Shown here piece by piece: positions 39,564-51,005 of a DNA stretch of 64,000 nt (its first letter is position 1; the number at the start of each line of letters is the position of its first letter). The stretch covers positions 6,364,468 to 6,428,467 of the forward strand of contig NC_065916.1 of assembly GCF_905147045.1 (NCBI RefSeq), given 5' to 3'. The stretch comes from Nymphalis io (taxonomy: Eukaryota > Arthropoda > Insecta > Lepidoptera > Nymphalidae). The translations under genes were made by a program, and so were the position numbers. A model generated the notes under the pieces. The model saw nothing but the letters and a program-made list of their open reading frames with translations. It had not been told where the DNA came from and made no database searches.

Positions 39564-40586
39564 GTGCCGGTTGGTGACCGGAAGGTGGGGTCCCGGCGGT
39601 CACTTCCGGGGGGGTTCGGGGGCCCTTCCGTCCGGCGGATCAGTATATTTTCCCTTTTGGCAACCATTTGGGGAAACACGCCTCCATACTTTGCCTATCC
39701 CTATCGTGGCAATACGTCGCTCGCTTCACGTCTCTTTTCCTTATTTTTCCAAATGGTAGCGCAACTAAGAAATAACGGTCGTTCAGCGGTGCACACCCCC
39801 ACCATACCCACGCTGTTTGAGGTCGAGTTCTCTAACATCCGAGGACTCCACGCTAACCTCAACACTGTCCACCACCATCTCGAGACAGCACGGCCAGCAA
39901 TGTTGTTTCTCACGGAGACGCAAATACTCCGCCCTGCCGACACCAGCTACCTTAACTATCTCGGCTACATGCTTGAAGAATCTTTCAAAGCGAAAGCCGG
40001 AGTATGCTTGTTCGTCAGGGCGGATGTTTGTTGTCAACGATTGCGCTGCTTGGAGGACCCCTCCTTCTCCATGTTAGTGGTACGTGTGGACCTGGTACGT
40101 CAGAGTCGAGTCTACGTGTGCCTCTATAGATCCCACAATGGTGACTTGGAGACAAGCCGATTATTTGACCATCTTAGTCGGATAGCAGATGCTGCGCAAG
40201 AGCAGTTTCCTAACGCAGAATTGGTGTTTTTGGGGGATTTTAATGCTCACCATGAATCATGGTTGAAATCCCTCAAAACTGACCATGCTGGAAGAACTGC
40301 TCATGCTTTTGCTCTCACACACGACTTGACCCAACTGGTTGATCAGCCCACCAGGATCTCAGACATTGATGGGCAAGCGCCTTCTCTACTGGATCTTCTG
40401 CTGACTTCTCACCCGGTGGAATATCAGGTTGTGGTTCAAGCTCTACTTGGTTCTTCGGATCACGGCCTGATATCTACCAAAGTGCCACAGGCCAAGCTGC
40501 CGCCATCAGCGGTATGCAAACGTCGCGTTTGGCACTATAAGTCGGCAGATTGGGACGGTATGCGCGATTACTATGCGTCTGCGTAA
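39564..40586 (+). pseudogene. Endonuclease part of non-LTR ORF2 (copy at 39.4 kb)
   Basis: A 340-residue APE-type endonuclease region: FSNIRGLHANLNTVHHHLE, LFLTETQILRPADTSYLNYL, the catalytic LGDFNAHHESW, and LLGSSDHGLIS with the SDH box near the C-terminal end. It nicks target DNA to start target-primed reverse transcription (family knowledge). The frame stops at 40586 before the RT region. This copy keeps the N-terminal part that the minus-strand copies have lost. Confidence 0.85.
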
Positions 40587-40899
40587 TGCTTCAGTGGGAA
40601 TGACCGGACAGCTAGTGCCGCTGCTGTTACTGATGAGATCATGTTAGGAATGGAATACTACATTCCTAGCTCAGATCTCGTCAGTAGGGGTACGCGTAAC
40701 CGTTGGTTCACTCGTGAATGTGTCGATGCTGTATCATCTAAGCAGGCGGCATATCGCGAGTGGATCAACGCTACATTAGCGGGGCATCTAACATTGACTC
40801 ACTGAAAGCAAACTACAATAAAAATTCCAAGTCCCGTAAGAAGGCATATACACAAGAGCGGATGTACAGCGCATTGTACAGATTGGTCATGACCTTGTT

Positions 40900-41751
40900 T
40901 TGCATCCTAGGGGCTCCCGAAGCTTCTGGCGTCTGACCAAGTCTGTGCAAAACAATTTCTGCCAACCTTCGCTGCCACTGCTCAGAAATCCGGACGGATC
41001 GCTAGCTCACAGTCCGCAGAAGAAAGTCGATCTCCTGGCTAAACTCTTTGCCGATAACTCCGTGATCGACGATTGTAGTGCGCCGCCACCAACAATACCT
41101 TCATGTGGCCACACGATGCCTGACATCAAAATCAGGCAACGTGATGTGCGTGCGGAGTTGCAATCACTTGATGTACGGAAAGCTAACGGTCCCGATGGAA
41201 TACCAGCCATAGTGCTGAAGAAGTGCGCGGCGGAGCTGTCTCCTGTGTTAACGCACCTGTTCCAACTTTCTCTCTGTTCGGGATGTGTGCCGGAGGCTTG
41301 GAGAAGAGCTAATGTGCAAGCGGTTCCCAAAAAAGGGGATCGGTCTGACCCGTCAAATTATCGACCAATAGCTATCACCTCAGTACTTTGTAAGGTGATG
41401 GAACGGATTCTAAGCAACCAACTGATCCATTACCTAGAAGATCACTGTCTAATTAATGATCGTCAGTACGGGTTTCGACGAAAACGGTCTACAGGTGATC
41501 GTTTAGCGTACGTAACACACCTCTGGGGTGAAGCTATCGACAAGCTTGGAGAATCGTTGGCTGTCAGCCTCGATATCTCTAAGGCTTTCGACAGGGTCTG
41601 GCACAGAAGTCTTCTCTCCAAGCTGCCGCAATATGGTCTGCCTGCTCAGCTATGCACCTGGATTGCCAGCTTCCTACACAAGCGTAGCCTTCGTGTTTTA
41701 GTACATGGTTTCGCTTCACAATTCTATGTAGTGAATGCTGGGGTCCCCTAG
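40900..41751 (+). pseudogene. Reverse transcriptase part of non-LTR ORF2 (copy at 39.4 kb)
   Basis: RT fingers and palm start: VRKANGPDGIPAIVLKK, PKKGDRSDPSNYRPIAITS, DRQYGFRRKRSTGDR, SLDISKAFDRVWH. It stops at a TAG at 41749-41751 inside the normally conserved GVPQGSVLSP motif (Gln codon to amber). The YADD catalytic box follows at 41823-41834 in another frame, so at least one indel also separates it. Not functional. Confidence 0.85.
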
Positions 41752-42175
41752 GGATCTGTGCTATCTCCCACACTCTTTCTTTTGCATATCAATGTCAGCT
41801 CTCTCTTGGGAACATACATTGCTATGCAGACGATAGTACAGTGCATGGTGGATACCACGGACGCGCAGTGGCTGGGCGGGCGGAAACTGAGGAGAGGCGG
41901 GAGAATCTTGTCATTGAACTCGATAGGACGTTAGAGCTCATCGCCGAATGGGGTTCTGATAATCTTGTTGAGTTTAATGCCAAGAAAACACAGGTCTGCG
42001 CTCTCACAGCGAAAAAGTCACCATTTTCCCCTCTTCCCTCCCTCTGTGGCACACCGCTGATGATACAAAGCTAAATTGCCATGCTGGGGATGGACATTTC
42101 TGCGACCTTAGTCCAAGGGATTACATCGAGGCTATTATAAAAACAGCCTCACGGAAACTCGGAGTTCTGAACAAG

Positions 42176-42679
42176 GTGCGACGTTTTTTCACGCCACAAC
42201 AACTGTGCCTGTTATACAAAACACAGGTACGGTCTTGCGTTGTAAATTGCTCGCACCTTTGGGATGGTTCCGCTAAGTACCTACTGGAGGCCTTGGACCG
42301 GTTGCAGCGACGTACAGTACGCATTATTGGCGACGTAAAGGTCACAAACACCCTTGAACCTTTACAATTGCGTCGCGAGATAGCAGCACTGAGCGCTTTC
42401 TATCGACTGTATCACGGCGAGTGCTCTGAGGAATTATTCTCTCTAATTCCTGCTTCCCCCTTCCTTCTTAAGTCCACGCGAGCTGGTTCTCGATGTCACC
42501 GCCTAACTGTGACATCAATTCCATCGCGCACAAAGAAATTTGGCAACTCCTTTCTTTATCGCACTACCAAAAAATGGAATTCCTTACCAGCTCACGTGTT
42601 CCCCTCCTCTTACAACCCGGGTTCCTTCAAACAAGGCGTGAAGAGGCATCTTGCGGGCCGGCAAGGCGGGGACGGTTAG
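42176..42679 (+). pseudogene. C-terminal region of non-LTR ORF2 (copy at 39.4 kb)
   Basis: Post-RT region with FFTPQQLCLLYKTQVRSCV, LEALDRLQRRTVRIIGD, TKKWNSLPAHVFPSSYN and the end VKRHLAGRQGGDG. It is in the third frame relative to the endonuclease and RT parts. The same tail appears in the short fragment at 9700-9890. Confidence 0.8.
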
Positions 42680-43442
42680 TACAGAATATTCTTCCCGACT
42701 GTACTGGCCGTCGTCGCGTTTGGACTCTACTACCACTTACCATCAGGTGGAGTAGAGTCATTTTCCATCCCGGCGCATATAAAAAAAACAATAGAAGTAA
42801 ATGCTTAATCAGCGAAATGTAAGTCATTGTGTCATTTCATGCTTTGGGATCATATGTGTTGGGAAACGATTTGTAAAAAAGGGAAGAACATTCGACTAGA
42901 GCCTCCAGAACCTCTAGAACCTCTGTTCGGTCGTGTCAATTTTAATTATCATTAAATATTTTAAAATTAAAATATTATATCTTTTTAAAAAAAGTCTGTC
43001 TTGCTCCCGTAAACTTGTCTGGCGCAGACGGTAGGATTGTTTCATATCAATTACAGCCTTCATTCCTAATAATTTTCGTCAAAATCCGTGAATAGTTAGG
43101 ATTTCGAAGGTCTGTAAGAAACAATCCAGAACCAAATAAATAAGACAGTGAGTGAGGAGTCCAGGCGAAGACGATGCTGGCGACCGGTTGGTAAGTAGAA
43201 CTTTTCACCTTCCTTTGCCTTTTGTTATTTTGGGATAAGACTTCTCCTATTATAACGTTTTCTGGTTTTCTTATATGATTTTATTTAATAATTTTAATTT
43301 GTATCGTGAGTGATTTTGTTTTAAAGGAAATTTAAATAATAAATATAATAAGTGAAAAATCATATAGTTATATTGTTTAAAAAAAAATTATTGGTTTAAG
43401 TTGAAGTATGTAATAATTTCAATTAATTTTTACAAAAACGAA

Positions 43443-43862
43443 ATGGATCATATAACTCTGATTCCTAACGAAATTTTAAAATTAATTCCTCTATTTGGTG
43501 GCGATAAACGCCAATTTAAAACTTATTTATAAGAAAATGCGAATATGTAATAAGTAAATTTCAAGGCAGTGATGCACAAAATATGTATATACATTATGCA
43601 TAGCATCACTAGTCGCGTAGTAGACAAGGCCGCTTCGCTTATCAGCGAGCGCGAGGATATTGTATCATAGGATGAATTTGTGGATTTGTTAATTCAACAC
43701 TTTGGAGACCCGCGAAGTGAAGAATGTATTGCCATAGAATTAGAAAATTTAAAATATATAGAAAATTACCTCGATTTTTGCAATAGAATTCAGTCGGTAC
43801 GTTCGATTCTTTTATCAAAAGTCAATCAAATATTAAACGAAGATATTAAGAAGAGTAAATAG
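43443..43862 (+). pseudogene. Gypsy gag-like relic
   Basis: Opens MDHITLIPNEILKLIPLFGG and has stops near 43530-43560, then resumes as MDLLIQHFGDPRSEECIAIE and NYLDFCNRIQSVRSILLSKV. The layout fits a capsid region of insect gypsy elements. Broken by several stops. Confidence 0.5.
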
Positions 43863-44621
43863 TTATTTATAATAATACGTCACTAAATGTATTTTTTATA
43901 CAATTTACCAGAAAATATTGTCAGAATAGTTAGGCTGAAAGCGCTGACATCATAAGAGAGTGCGTTAAGTATAGTGTTAGAGGAGGAGAACATTCGCGAA
44001 CAATACAATCAGTGAAGTAAAGTTTCAAATTCAAAAGGTAATAACTCTTTTAACCAACCAACATATTTTAAGCTTAATAATAATTTTAATTTTTCTCATA
44101 AACCGAATTTATCAATGCCGATTTAGCCGTCTAACCGATAACATCAATTTAAATTCGGAAGACCGTAGGTAAACCAAAGACAACCTATGCATATGTCTAC
44201 AGGTTTTAGACCAAATTTATCTTCATATAGATTCGGAATTGCTAAAGGAATTGCTAATTGGAATTGCTAATCCTCAATACGGACACCAACATATGCAACA
44301 GTTAGGTTAGCGTCCATTTTTTAATAGTAATAATTACAGACCCCAAACACAATTTCGTTATAGGCCTAAAGACATATGCATATGATTACAATTACTATGA
44401 CAGTGAAAACTATTACGCTTCTGAACTCTATATTTCAGAAAATGAGCCCTATGAACATAACTATAATAACATAACATATTACAACGAAGAGACAGACGAA
44501 CACAATACAAAAAAAAATATAGTGACCTTGATAATGAAAATAAAGTAAAAAAAAAACAATAGTAGCCTCAAATCTACTGAATACAAATGCAGATGCTCTT
44601 TCCCGTATAAAATTAAATGCA

Positions 44622-45448
44622 ATGGACGAAAATACTTCTATAGCAGTAAATGTCGATGAAAAAGAAACTCTACTTCAAGACGTAAATAACCAAATTCTAG
44701 TATTAACCCGGAGACGTAATACAGATGACTCTAGAACTATTACTGTAACTGACTCTGAGGCGACCATATCAGTTTGTTCTGAAGATTTAACTGAAATCGA
44801 ACCTCAAAACCGAAACACTTCAAATTATAGCTCTACTACTGAGACTGTCCTTACAAATGTAGAATGTGATACTTCTGGTATTCCAATTTTACATGAAGGT
44901 ATCGATACTAAGCCCAATCAAATATTAGTGTTTTCATGGCTGAAAAACGAACTTCAAGTTAAAGACTTATCAAGACCAAAACAGAAAATAATTGGAGTTT
45001 TTTTACCATTAAATAACCTTGAATTAATAAAACAATTTCTTAAAGAATATATCCGCCCCAAAATTAAATACTTTATATACTTCGAACATTCAGAACATAG
45101 GAGATATTTTGCTAAAACAATAATTTCCTTATTTAAAAAAGATACTGTAGACATTAAAAAATGTACTGTATGTAATTTTTGTTAAAGACGAGGCTGAACA
45201 AAAAGAAAATAGTAATAAAATATCATGAGGGAAAAACTTGTCAGCGCGGTATAAAAGAAACGATGACTAGGATTAACCGAAATTATTTTTGGCATAATAT
45301 GCAGGAAACCATTACGGCATTAATAAACGCATGTGAACCCTGTCGTAAAATGAAATATTATGTGAGACCCATTAACCCCGTACTTCAATTAATCCATACA
45401 CACGATGCCCCGTTTCAAGTAATATTCATAGATTTATTTAACCAATAA
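44622..45448 (+). pseudogene. Gypsy RNase H tail and integrase N-terminus
   Basis: The frame at 44622-45185 follows the DALSRI end of RNase H and is Ser/Thr-rich with little domain signal. The frame at 45179-45448 gives the integrase zinc-binding region KYHEGKTCQRGIKETMTRIN, YFWHNMQETITALINACEPC (CxxC present; the second His is replaced), then the core start APFQVIFIDLF. The rest of the integrase core is absent. Confidence 0.65.
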
Positions 45449-45963
45449 GCTGAACTCTATTTAATATGATTGATCGTATAGATCTGAGTTCAATTTGCAT
45501 TGGAAGAAGGAGTTTGGAGTTATTCTATAGCAATTGCGTCGAATGAATGTTCGACGTGACTTTAAATTGACATAGTTTTATTACTCACAAATCAATTGAA
45601 ATGAAACAAAGTGAAGTTAGCCACAATACATTATAAAAAATCGCACTCAAATCCGTTAAGCCGTATCTAGGATTCTCGTGCACAAACGCACAGACAAAGA
45701 GATAAACGGACAAAATTCTAGCAATCATTGTTTTGGGTCCTATCGTTCATTTACTCATATGTCTTACATGTACAGCCGACGAACGGTTGCAGATTTATTA
45801 TAAGTATAGATTTGGTGTGCTGATTAGTAATTTGAATTGAATCTCTGTCTAGAATTGAACGACCGTTGTTTTGAAACGAGAATTCTGTTGTTTTGTTAAA
45901 CGTAATCCTGTGTTAATAAAAAGTCTTATGTTCATCATTGACTGATTAAATGTTTTATTTAAA

Positions 45964-46307
45964 CTGAAAGCTGTTACGCTTTGTTGAAGAATGGATTGAA
46001 AGCATTATCGCTTTGTCCCAGTGGTTCGATGAAAGCTGTTACGCTTTTCGAAGGATGGATTGAAAGCCTTACCGCTTTATCCTGATGTTCTGCTGAAAGC
46101 TAACACGCTTTGCAGTGAGGTTGGGCTCAAATCTGTCTTGACCCAAGATTGATGCTGAAAGCTGTAACGCTTTGCAATGTGTTCCAAGTGCTGATTCTGA
46201 GCAATGCTGAAAGATCGAACGCTTTGCTGTATGCTAGAGCTGTAACGTGCTGAAAGCTTGTACGCTTTGCTTTGTGTGAGGTTGAAAGATATCTGTAAAC
46301 ACTTTGC
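45964..46307 (+). repeat. Array of nine palindromic ~22-base units
   Basis: Nine imperfect copies of GCTGAAAGCTGTAACGCTTTGC at 45964, 45995, 46028, 46060, 46092, 46154, 46206, 46249 and 46282. AAAGC and GCTTT pair around six variable bases. The first five units are 31-33 bases apart, the rest 33-62. It lies just after the gypsy relic. Confidence 0.8.
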
Positions 46308-46554
46308 TTGCGTGCGTGCCATGCGCTGTGCCATTTAGGCTGGACGTGATGTCAAGAAGCAACGCGAGAGCGTGTTGAGGATCAGAATGGCCGTGTCAGA
46401 GATAATAAATTTAAGCGGGTATACGACGTCACTTATTAGAATAGGTATTATTATGCTCTACAACTTTTCTCTAGAACTAAATCATATATCTCTCATCGTT
46501 AAGGCAGCGTTCGTAAGAAACGTTCGTAGTTCGACCGTTTTTTCTCCGACTTAC

Positions 46555-46732
46555 TTCGCAAATCCGACTACCACGAAAAAGTCTTTTCATTTTTCGGGTT
46601 AATATATAGCCTATGACACTCACAAATAATGTGGCTTTCTGTTGGTAAAAGAATTTTCAAAATCAGTTCTGTAGATCCCGACATTACCCCGTACAACCTC
46701 ACAAACTTTACCTCTTTATAATATTAATGTAG
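46555..46732. repeat. ~180-base repeat, copy 2
   Basis: Second copy of the 32248-32432 repeat in the same orientation. Confidence 0.7.
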
Positions 46733-46734
46733 AA

Positions 46735-47030
46735 GTTTTTTTTTTTATAGAATAGGAAGGCGGACGAGCATATGGGCCACCTGATGGTAAGTGGTCACTA
46801 AACGCCCTTAGACATTGGCATTGTAAGAAATGTTAACCATCGCTTACATCACCAATGCGCCATCAACCTTGGAAACTAAGATGTTATGTCCCTTGTGCCT
46901 GTAATTACACTGGCTCACTCACCCTTCAAACCGGAACACAACAATACCAAGTACTGCTGTTTTGCGGTAGAATATCTGATGAGTGGGTGGTACCTACCCA
47001 GACGAGCTTGCACAAAGCTCAACCACCAGT
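46735..47030 (-). mobile_element. A-tailed SINE (family 3)
   Basis: Full-length member; on the minus strand it runs from TGGTGGTTGAGCTTTGTGCA to the A tail at 46735-46748. Confidence 0.75.
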
Positions 47031-47039
47031 GTATAGATA

Positions 47040-47660
47040 AATATAAAAAATATCAAACATTGGCTTTGAAACTTACGAATCGTATTGGAACGCTTTTAAA
47101 TTATCCTTCATAAATAAATCTACTATTAATCAAATAACTGCAGATGTGTAAAAATAAAGGAATAAAACATTCGCTATCCCTCCCACAAGCCGCCGTCCGC
47201 TTGTATATAACTGTATATAATATATCTGAACCCCAATGGGACGTTAACCTCTACTCCGATTGTTTGAATCAGGTACGCACTGGCCCCCACTCTGCGCCCA
47301 CACGTCTCAAGTGAACGCCTTACTCTAAAGCGCCGTCCCAAGTCGTTAAATGCCGAATACGTTCTAATAAACGCGCGCTTGGCAGACGGTTGTTTCCTTC
47401 GTAATATATATATATACTTACATATATATAAGTGGAATAATTATAATAATATTATTTATTTTATTATATATACATGTATATAAGCCGAATACTCAACACG
47501 AGATCTCCTAAACTATCCGCCCGATTGACTTGAAATTTGTCACAGTTACTCCATCCAACGTTAAAAATTACACTCATTAAAAACGGATTTTACGCAAATC
47601 ATATCCAAAATACATTTTTCTTATTATCTACCCGTGCGAAGCTATGTATATAGGACTATA
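47040..47660. other. Intergenic remnant with shared TE scrap
   Basis: AT-rich. 47510-47640 carries GATCTCCTAAACT and AAAACGGATTTTACGC motifs also found at 13845-13925 in a modSP-A intron, so an old unnamed repeat is present. No gene seen. Confidence 0.4.
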
Positions 47661-47675
47661 GTTTAGGAAGTTTTT

Positions 47676-50600
47676 TTTATATTTGCCGGGAGGGCAAATG
47701 ATGGTAACTTGTAGTAGAGTCCAAATGCGACGGCGGACAGTACAGTCGGGAAGAATGTTCTAGCCGCCGCCGCCTTGCAGGACCACAAGATGCCTTTTAA
47801 CGCCTCGTTTGAAGGAACCCGGGTTGTAAGAGGAGGGGAACACTTGAGCTGGTAAGGAATTCCATTTTTTGGAAGTGCAACAAAGAAAGGAGTTGCCAAA
47901 TTTCCTTGTGCGCGATGGAATTGATGTTACAGTTAGGCGGTGACATCGAGAGCCAGCTCGCGTAGACTTAAGCAGGAATTAGAGAGAATAATTCCTCCGA
48001 CTGTATCACTCGCCGTGATACAGTCGATAGAAGACGCTGAGCGCTTCTATCTCTCGACGCAATTGTAAAGTCTCGAGGGTGTTTGTGACCTTTACGTCGT
48101 CAATAATGCGGACCGCACGTCGCTGCAACCGATCCAAGGCCTCCAGTAGGTACTTAGCGGAGCCATCCCAAAGGTGCGAGCAATATTCAACGCAAGACCG
48201 TACCTGTGTTTTGTACAACAGGCACAGTTGTTGTGGCGTGAAAAAACGCCGCACCTTGTTCAGAACTCCGAGTTTCCGTGAGGCTGTTTTTATAATAGCC
48301 TCGAGTCGCAGAAACGTCCATCCCCAGCATGGCGATTTAGCTTTGTATCATCAGCGGTGTGCCACAGAGGGAGGGAAGAGGGGAAAATGGTGACTTTTTC
48401 GCTGTGAGAGCGCATACCTGTGTTTTCTTGGCATTAAACTCAACAAGATTATCAGAACCCCATTCGGCGATGAGCTCTAACGTCCTATCGAGTTCAATGA
48501 CAAGATTCTCCCGCCTCTCCTCAATTTCCGCTCACCCAGCCGCTGCGCGTCCGTGGTATCCACCATGCACTGTACTATCGTCTGCATAGCAATGTATGTT
48601 CCCAAGAGAGAGCATATCATTGATATGCAAAAGAAAGAGTGTGGGAGATAGCACGGATCCCTGGGGGACATTCACTACATAGAATTGTGAAGCGCAACCA
48701 TCAACTAAAACACGAAGGCTACGCTTGTGTAGGAAGCTGGCAATCCAGGTGCAAACCTGAGCGCAGGCAGACCATATGCCGGCAGCTTGGAGAGAAGACT
48801 TCTGTGCCAGACCCTGTCGAAAGTCTTGAAGATATCGAGACTGACAGCCAACGATTCTTCATGCTTGTCGATATTTTCACCCCAGAGGTGTGTTACGTAC
48901 GCTAAACGATCACCTGTAGACCGTTTTAGTCGAAACCCGTACTGACGATCATTAATTAGACAGTGATCTTCTAGGTAATGGATCAGTTGGTTGCTTAGAA
49001 TCCGTTCCATCACCTTACAAAGTACTGAGGTGATAGCTATTGGTCGATAATTTGACGTGTCAGACCGATCCCCTTTTTTGGGAACCGCTTGCACATTAGC
49101 TCTTCTCCAAGCCTCCGGCACACATCCCGAACAGAGAGAAAGTTGGAACAGGCGCGTTAACACAGGAGACAGCTCCGCCGCGCACTTCTTCAGCACTATG
49201 GCTGGTATTCCATCGGGACCGTTAGCTTTCCGTACATCAAGTGATTGCAACTCCGCACGCACATCACGTTGCCTGATTTTGATGTCAGGCATCGTGTGGC
49301 CACATGAAGGTATTGTTGGTGGCGGCGCACTACAATCGTCGATCACGGATATATCGACAAAGAGTTTAGCCAGGAGATCGACGTTCTCCTGCGGACTGTG
49401 AGCTAGCGATCCGTCCGGATTTCTGAGCAGTGGCAGCGAAGGTTGGCAGAAATTGTTTCGCACAGACTTGGTCAGACGCCAGAAGCTTCGGGAGCCCCTA
49501 GGATGCGAAACAAGGTCATGACCAATCTGTACAATGCGCTGTGCATCCGCTCTCGTGTATGCCTTCCTACGAGACTTGGAATGTTTATTGTAGTTTGCTT
49601 TCAGTGAGTCAATGTTAGATGCCCCGCTAATGCAGCCGTTGATCCACGCGCGATATGCCGCCTGCTTAGATGATACAGCATCGACACATTCACGAGTGAA
49701 CCAACGGTTACGCGTACCCCTACTGACGAGATCTGAGCTAGGAATGTAGTATTCCATTCCCAACATGATCTCGTCAGCAACAGCAGCGGCACTAGCTTTC
49801 ATACCCACTGAAGCAATGTTCCTTCCAAGGGACCGACGCATAGTAATCGCGCATACCGTCCCAATCTGCCGACTTATAGTGCCAAACGCGACGTTTACAT
49901 ACCACTGGTGGCGACAGCTTGGCCTGTGGCACTTTGGTAGATATAAGGGTGTGATCCAAAGAACCAAGTGGAGCTTGAACCACAACCTGATATTCCACCG
50001 GGTGAAAAGTCAGCAAAAGATCTAGTAGAGGAAGGATCCTGGTGGGCTGATTACCCAGTTGGGTCAAGTCATGTGTGAGAGCAAAAGCATGAGCAGACCT
50101 TCCAGCATGGTCAGTTTTGAGGGACTTCAACTATGATTCATGGTGAGCATTAAAAACCCAAAAACACACCAATTCCGCGTAAGGAAACTGCTCTTGCGCA
50201 CCATCAGCCACCCGAATAAGATGGCCAAATAATCGGCTTGTCTCCAAGTCACCACTGTGGGATCTGTAGAGGCACACGTAGACTCGACTCTGACGAACCA
50301 GGTCCACACGTACCACCAACACGGAGAATGAGGAGTCAAACAGCGTGGGTATGGTGGGGGTGTGCACCGCTGTACGAGCGTTATTTCTGTTTTGTTGCGC
50401 TACCATTTAAGAAAAAAAATGGAAAGGAGACGTGAACCGAGCGAAGTATTGCCACGATAAGAATAGGCAAAGTATGGAGGCGTGTTTCCCCAAATGGTTG
50501 CCAAAAGGGAAAATACACTGATACGCCGGACGTAAGGGCCCCCGAACCCCCCCGGAAGTGGCCGCCGGGATCCCACCTTCCGGTAACCAACCGGCACGAC

Positions 50601-51005
50601 GGTCCACCCCGAGATTATTCGTGGCCTGGTGGCACAGCCTCGCGAGATGGTTAGGCACGCTCGGGCCCCTGTACGGGCGGCCAGCGGAACAGACGTTTCT
50701 TCGGATCTCCCTGTCTGGCAGATCAATACAGTTTCCCCCGGCATTGGTTCAACAGCCGTCTCCACTGGACCAACACTCATCGCAGCAATGAACGCTCGGG
50801 CACTGGCTTTACACTGGCCGACCTCGAAACGCGGCTGCAAGTCGCTTCACGAGTTTTTCACCATGCGTACGGTGGTAACAAGCCAGGCGGATGTTTAACA
50901 TCCTACCACCAGATGAGCAGATGGTCACTCAGATATCCCTTAGTCGCCTCTTACGACACCTATGGGTAAGATAAGGGCAGTGAAGTGTATTCTTTTTCCG
51001 TCACT
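47676..51005 (-). mobile_element. Non-LTR retrotransposon (Jockey/CR1-like), near full length, dead
   Basis: About 3.3 kb, with 5' UTR near 50400-51005, endonuclease remnants at 50406-49792, reverse transcriptase at 49985-48705 and the C-terminal region at 48254-48006. RT landmarks on the minus strand: VRKANGPDGIPAIVLKKCA, PKKGDRSDTSNYRPIAITSV, QYGFRLKRSTGDR, and a YADD box in another frame near 48585. Frameshifts and an internal endonuclease deletion break the ORF. It is inverted relative to the copy at 39448-42790. Confidence 0.88.
48705..49985 (-). pseudogene. Reverse transcriptase part of non-LTR ORF2 (copy at 47.7-51 kb)
   Basis: A 426-residue frame covering the endonuclease-RT linker and the RT fingers/palm: RGSRSFWRLTKSVRNNFCQP, VRKANGPDGIPAIVLKKCA, NYRPIAITSVLCKVMERIL, SLDIFKTFDRVWH. 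It goes out of frame before the YADD box. Unlike the plus-strand copy it has no stop before the DRVWH motif, but it is likewise broken. Confidence 0.85.

Larger units (their letters stand above)
39448..42798 (+). mobile_element. Non-LTR retrotransposon (Jockey/CR1-like), plus-strand copy, dead
   Basis: Truncated within the 5' UTR, otherwise about 3.3 kb with a short 3' UTR. The endonuclease, RT and C-terminal regions are each recognisable but lie in three different frames. No long poly-A tail is seen; it ends near ATATAAAAAAAAC. Same family as the minus-strand copies at 1-1005 and 47676-51005. Confidence 0.88.
42837..45470 (+). mobile_element. Ty3/gypsy retrotransposon relic
   Basis: A primer-binding site resembling insect gypsy elements (TGGCGCAGACGGTAGGAT at 43020-43037), a gag-like region from 43443, an RNase H tail (TNADALSRIKL near 44583) and integrase N-terminal domain remnants. 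Protease and most of the RT are missing. LTR edges are not clear; the left LTR would lie before 43020. Confidence 0.7.

Noticed and set aside
42890..42940. Heat-shock-element-like AGAAC/TTC repeats in the gypsy LTR region
   Set aside because: Spacing of the GAA/TTC units is irregular and LTR limits are unclear.
45964..46307. CRISPR array
   Set aside because: Repeats are imperfect, spacing drifts from 31 to 62 and the DNA is clearly an insect nuclear genome.
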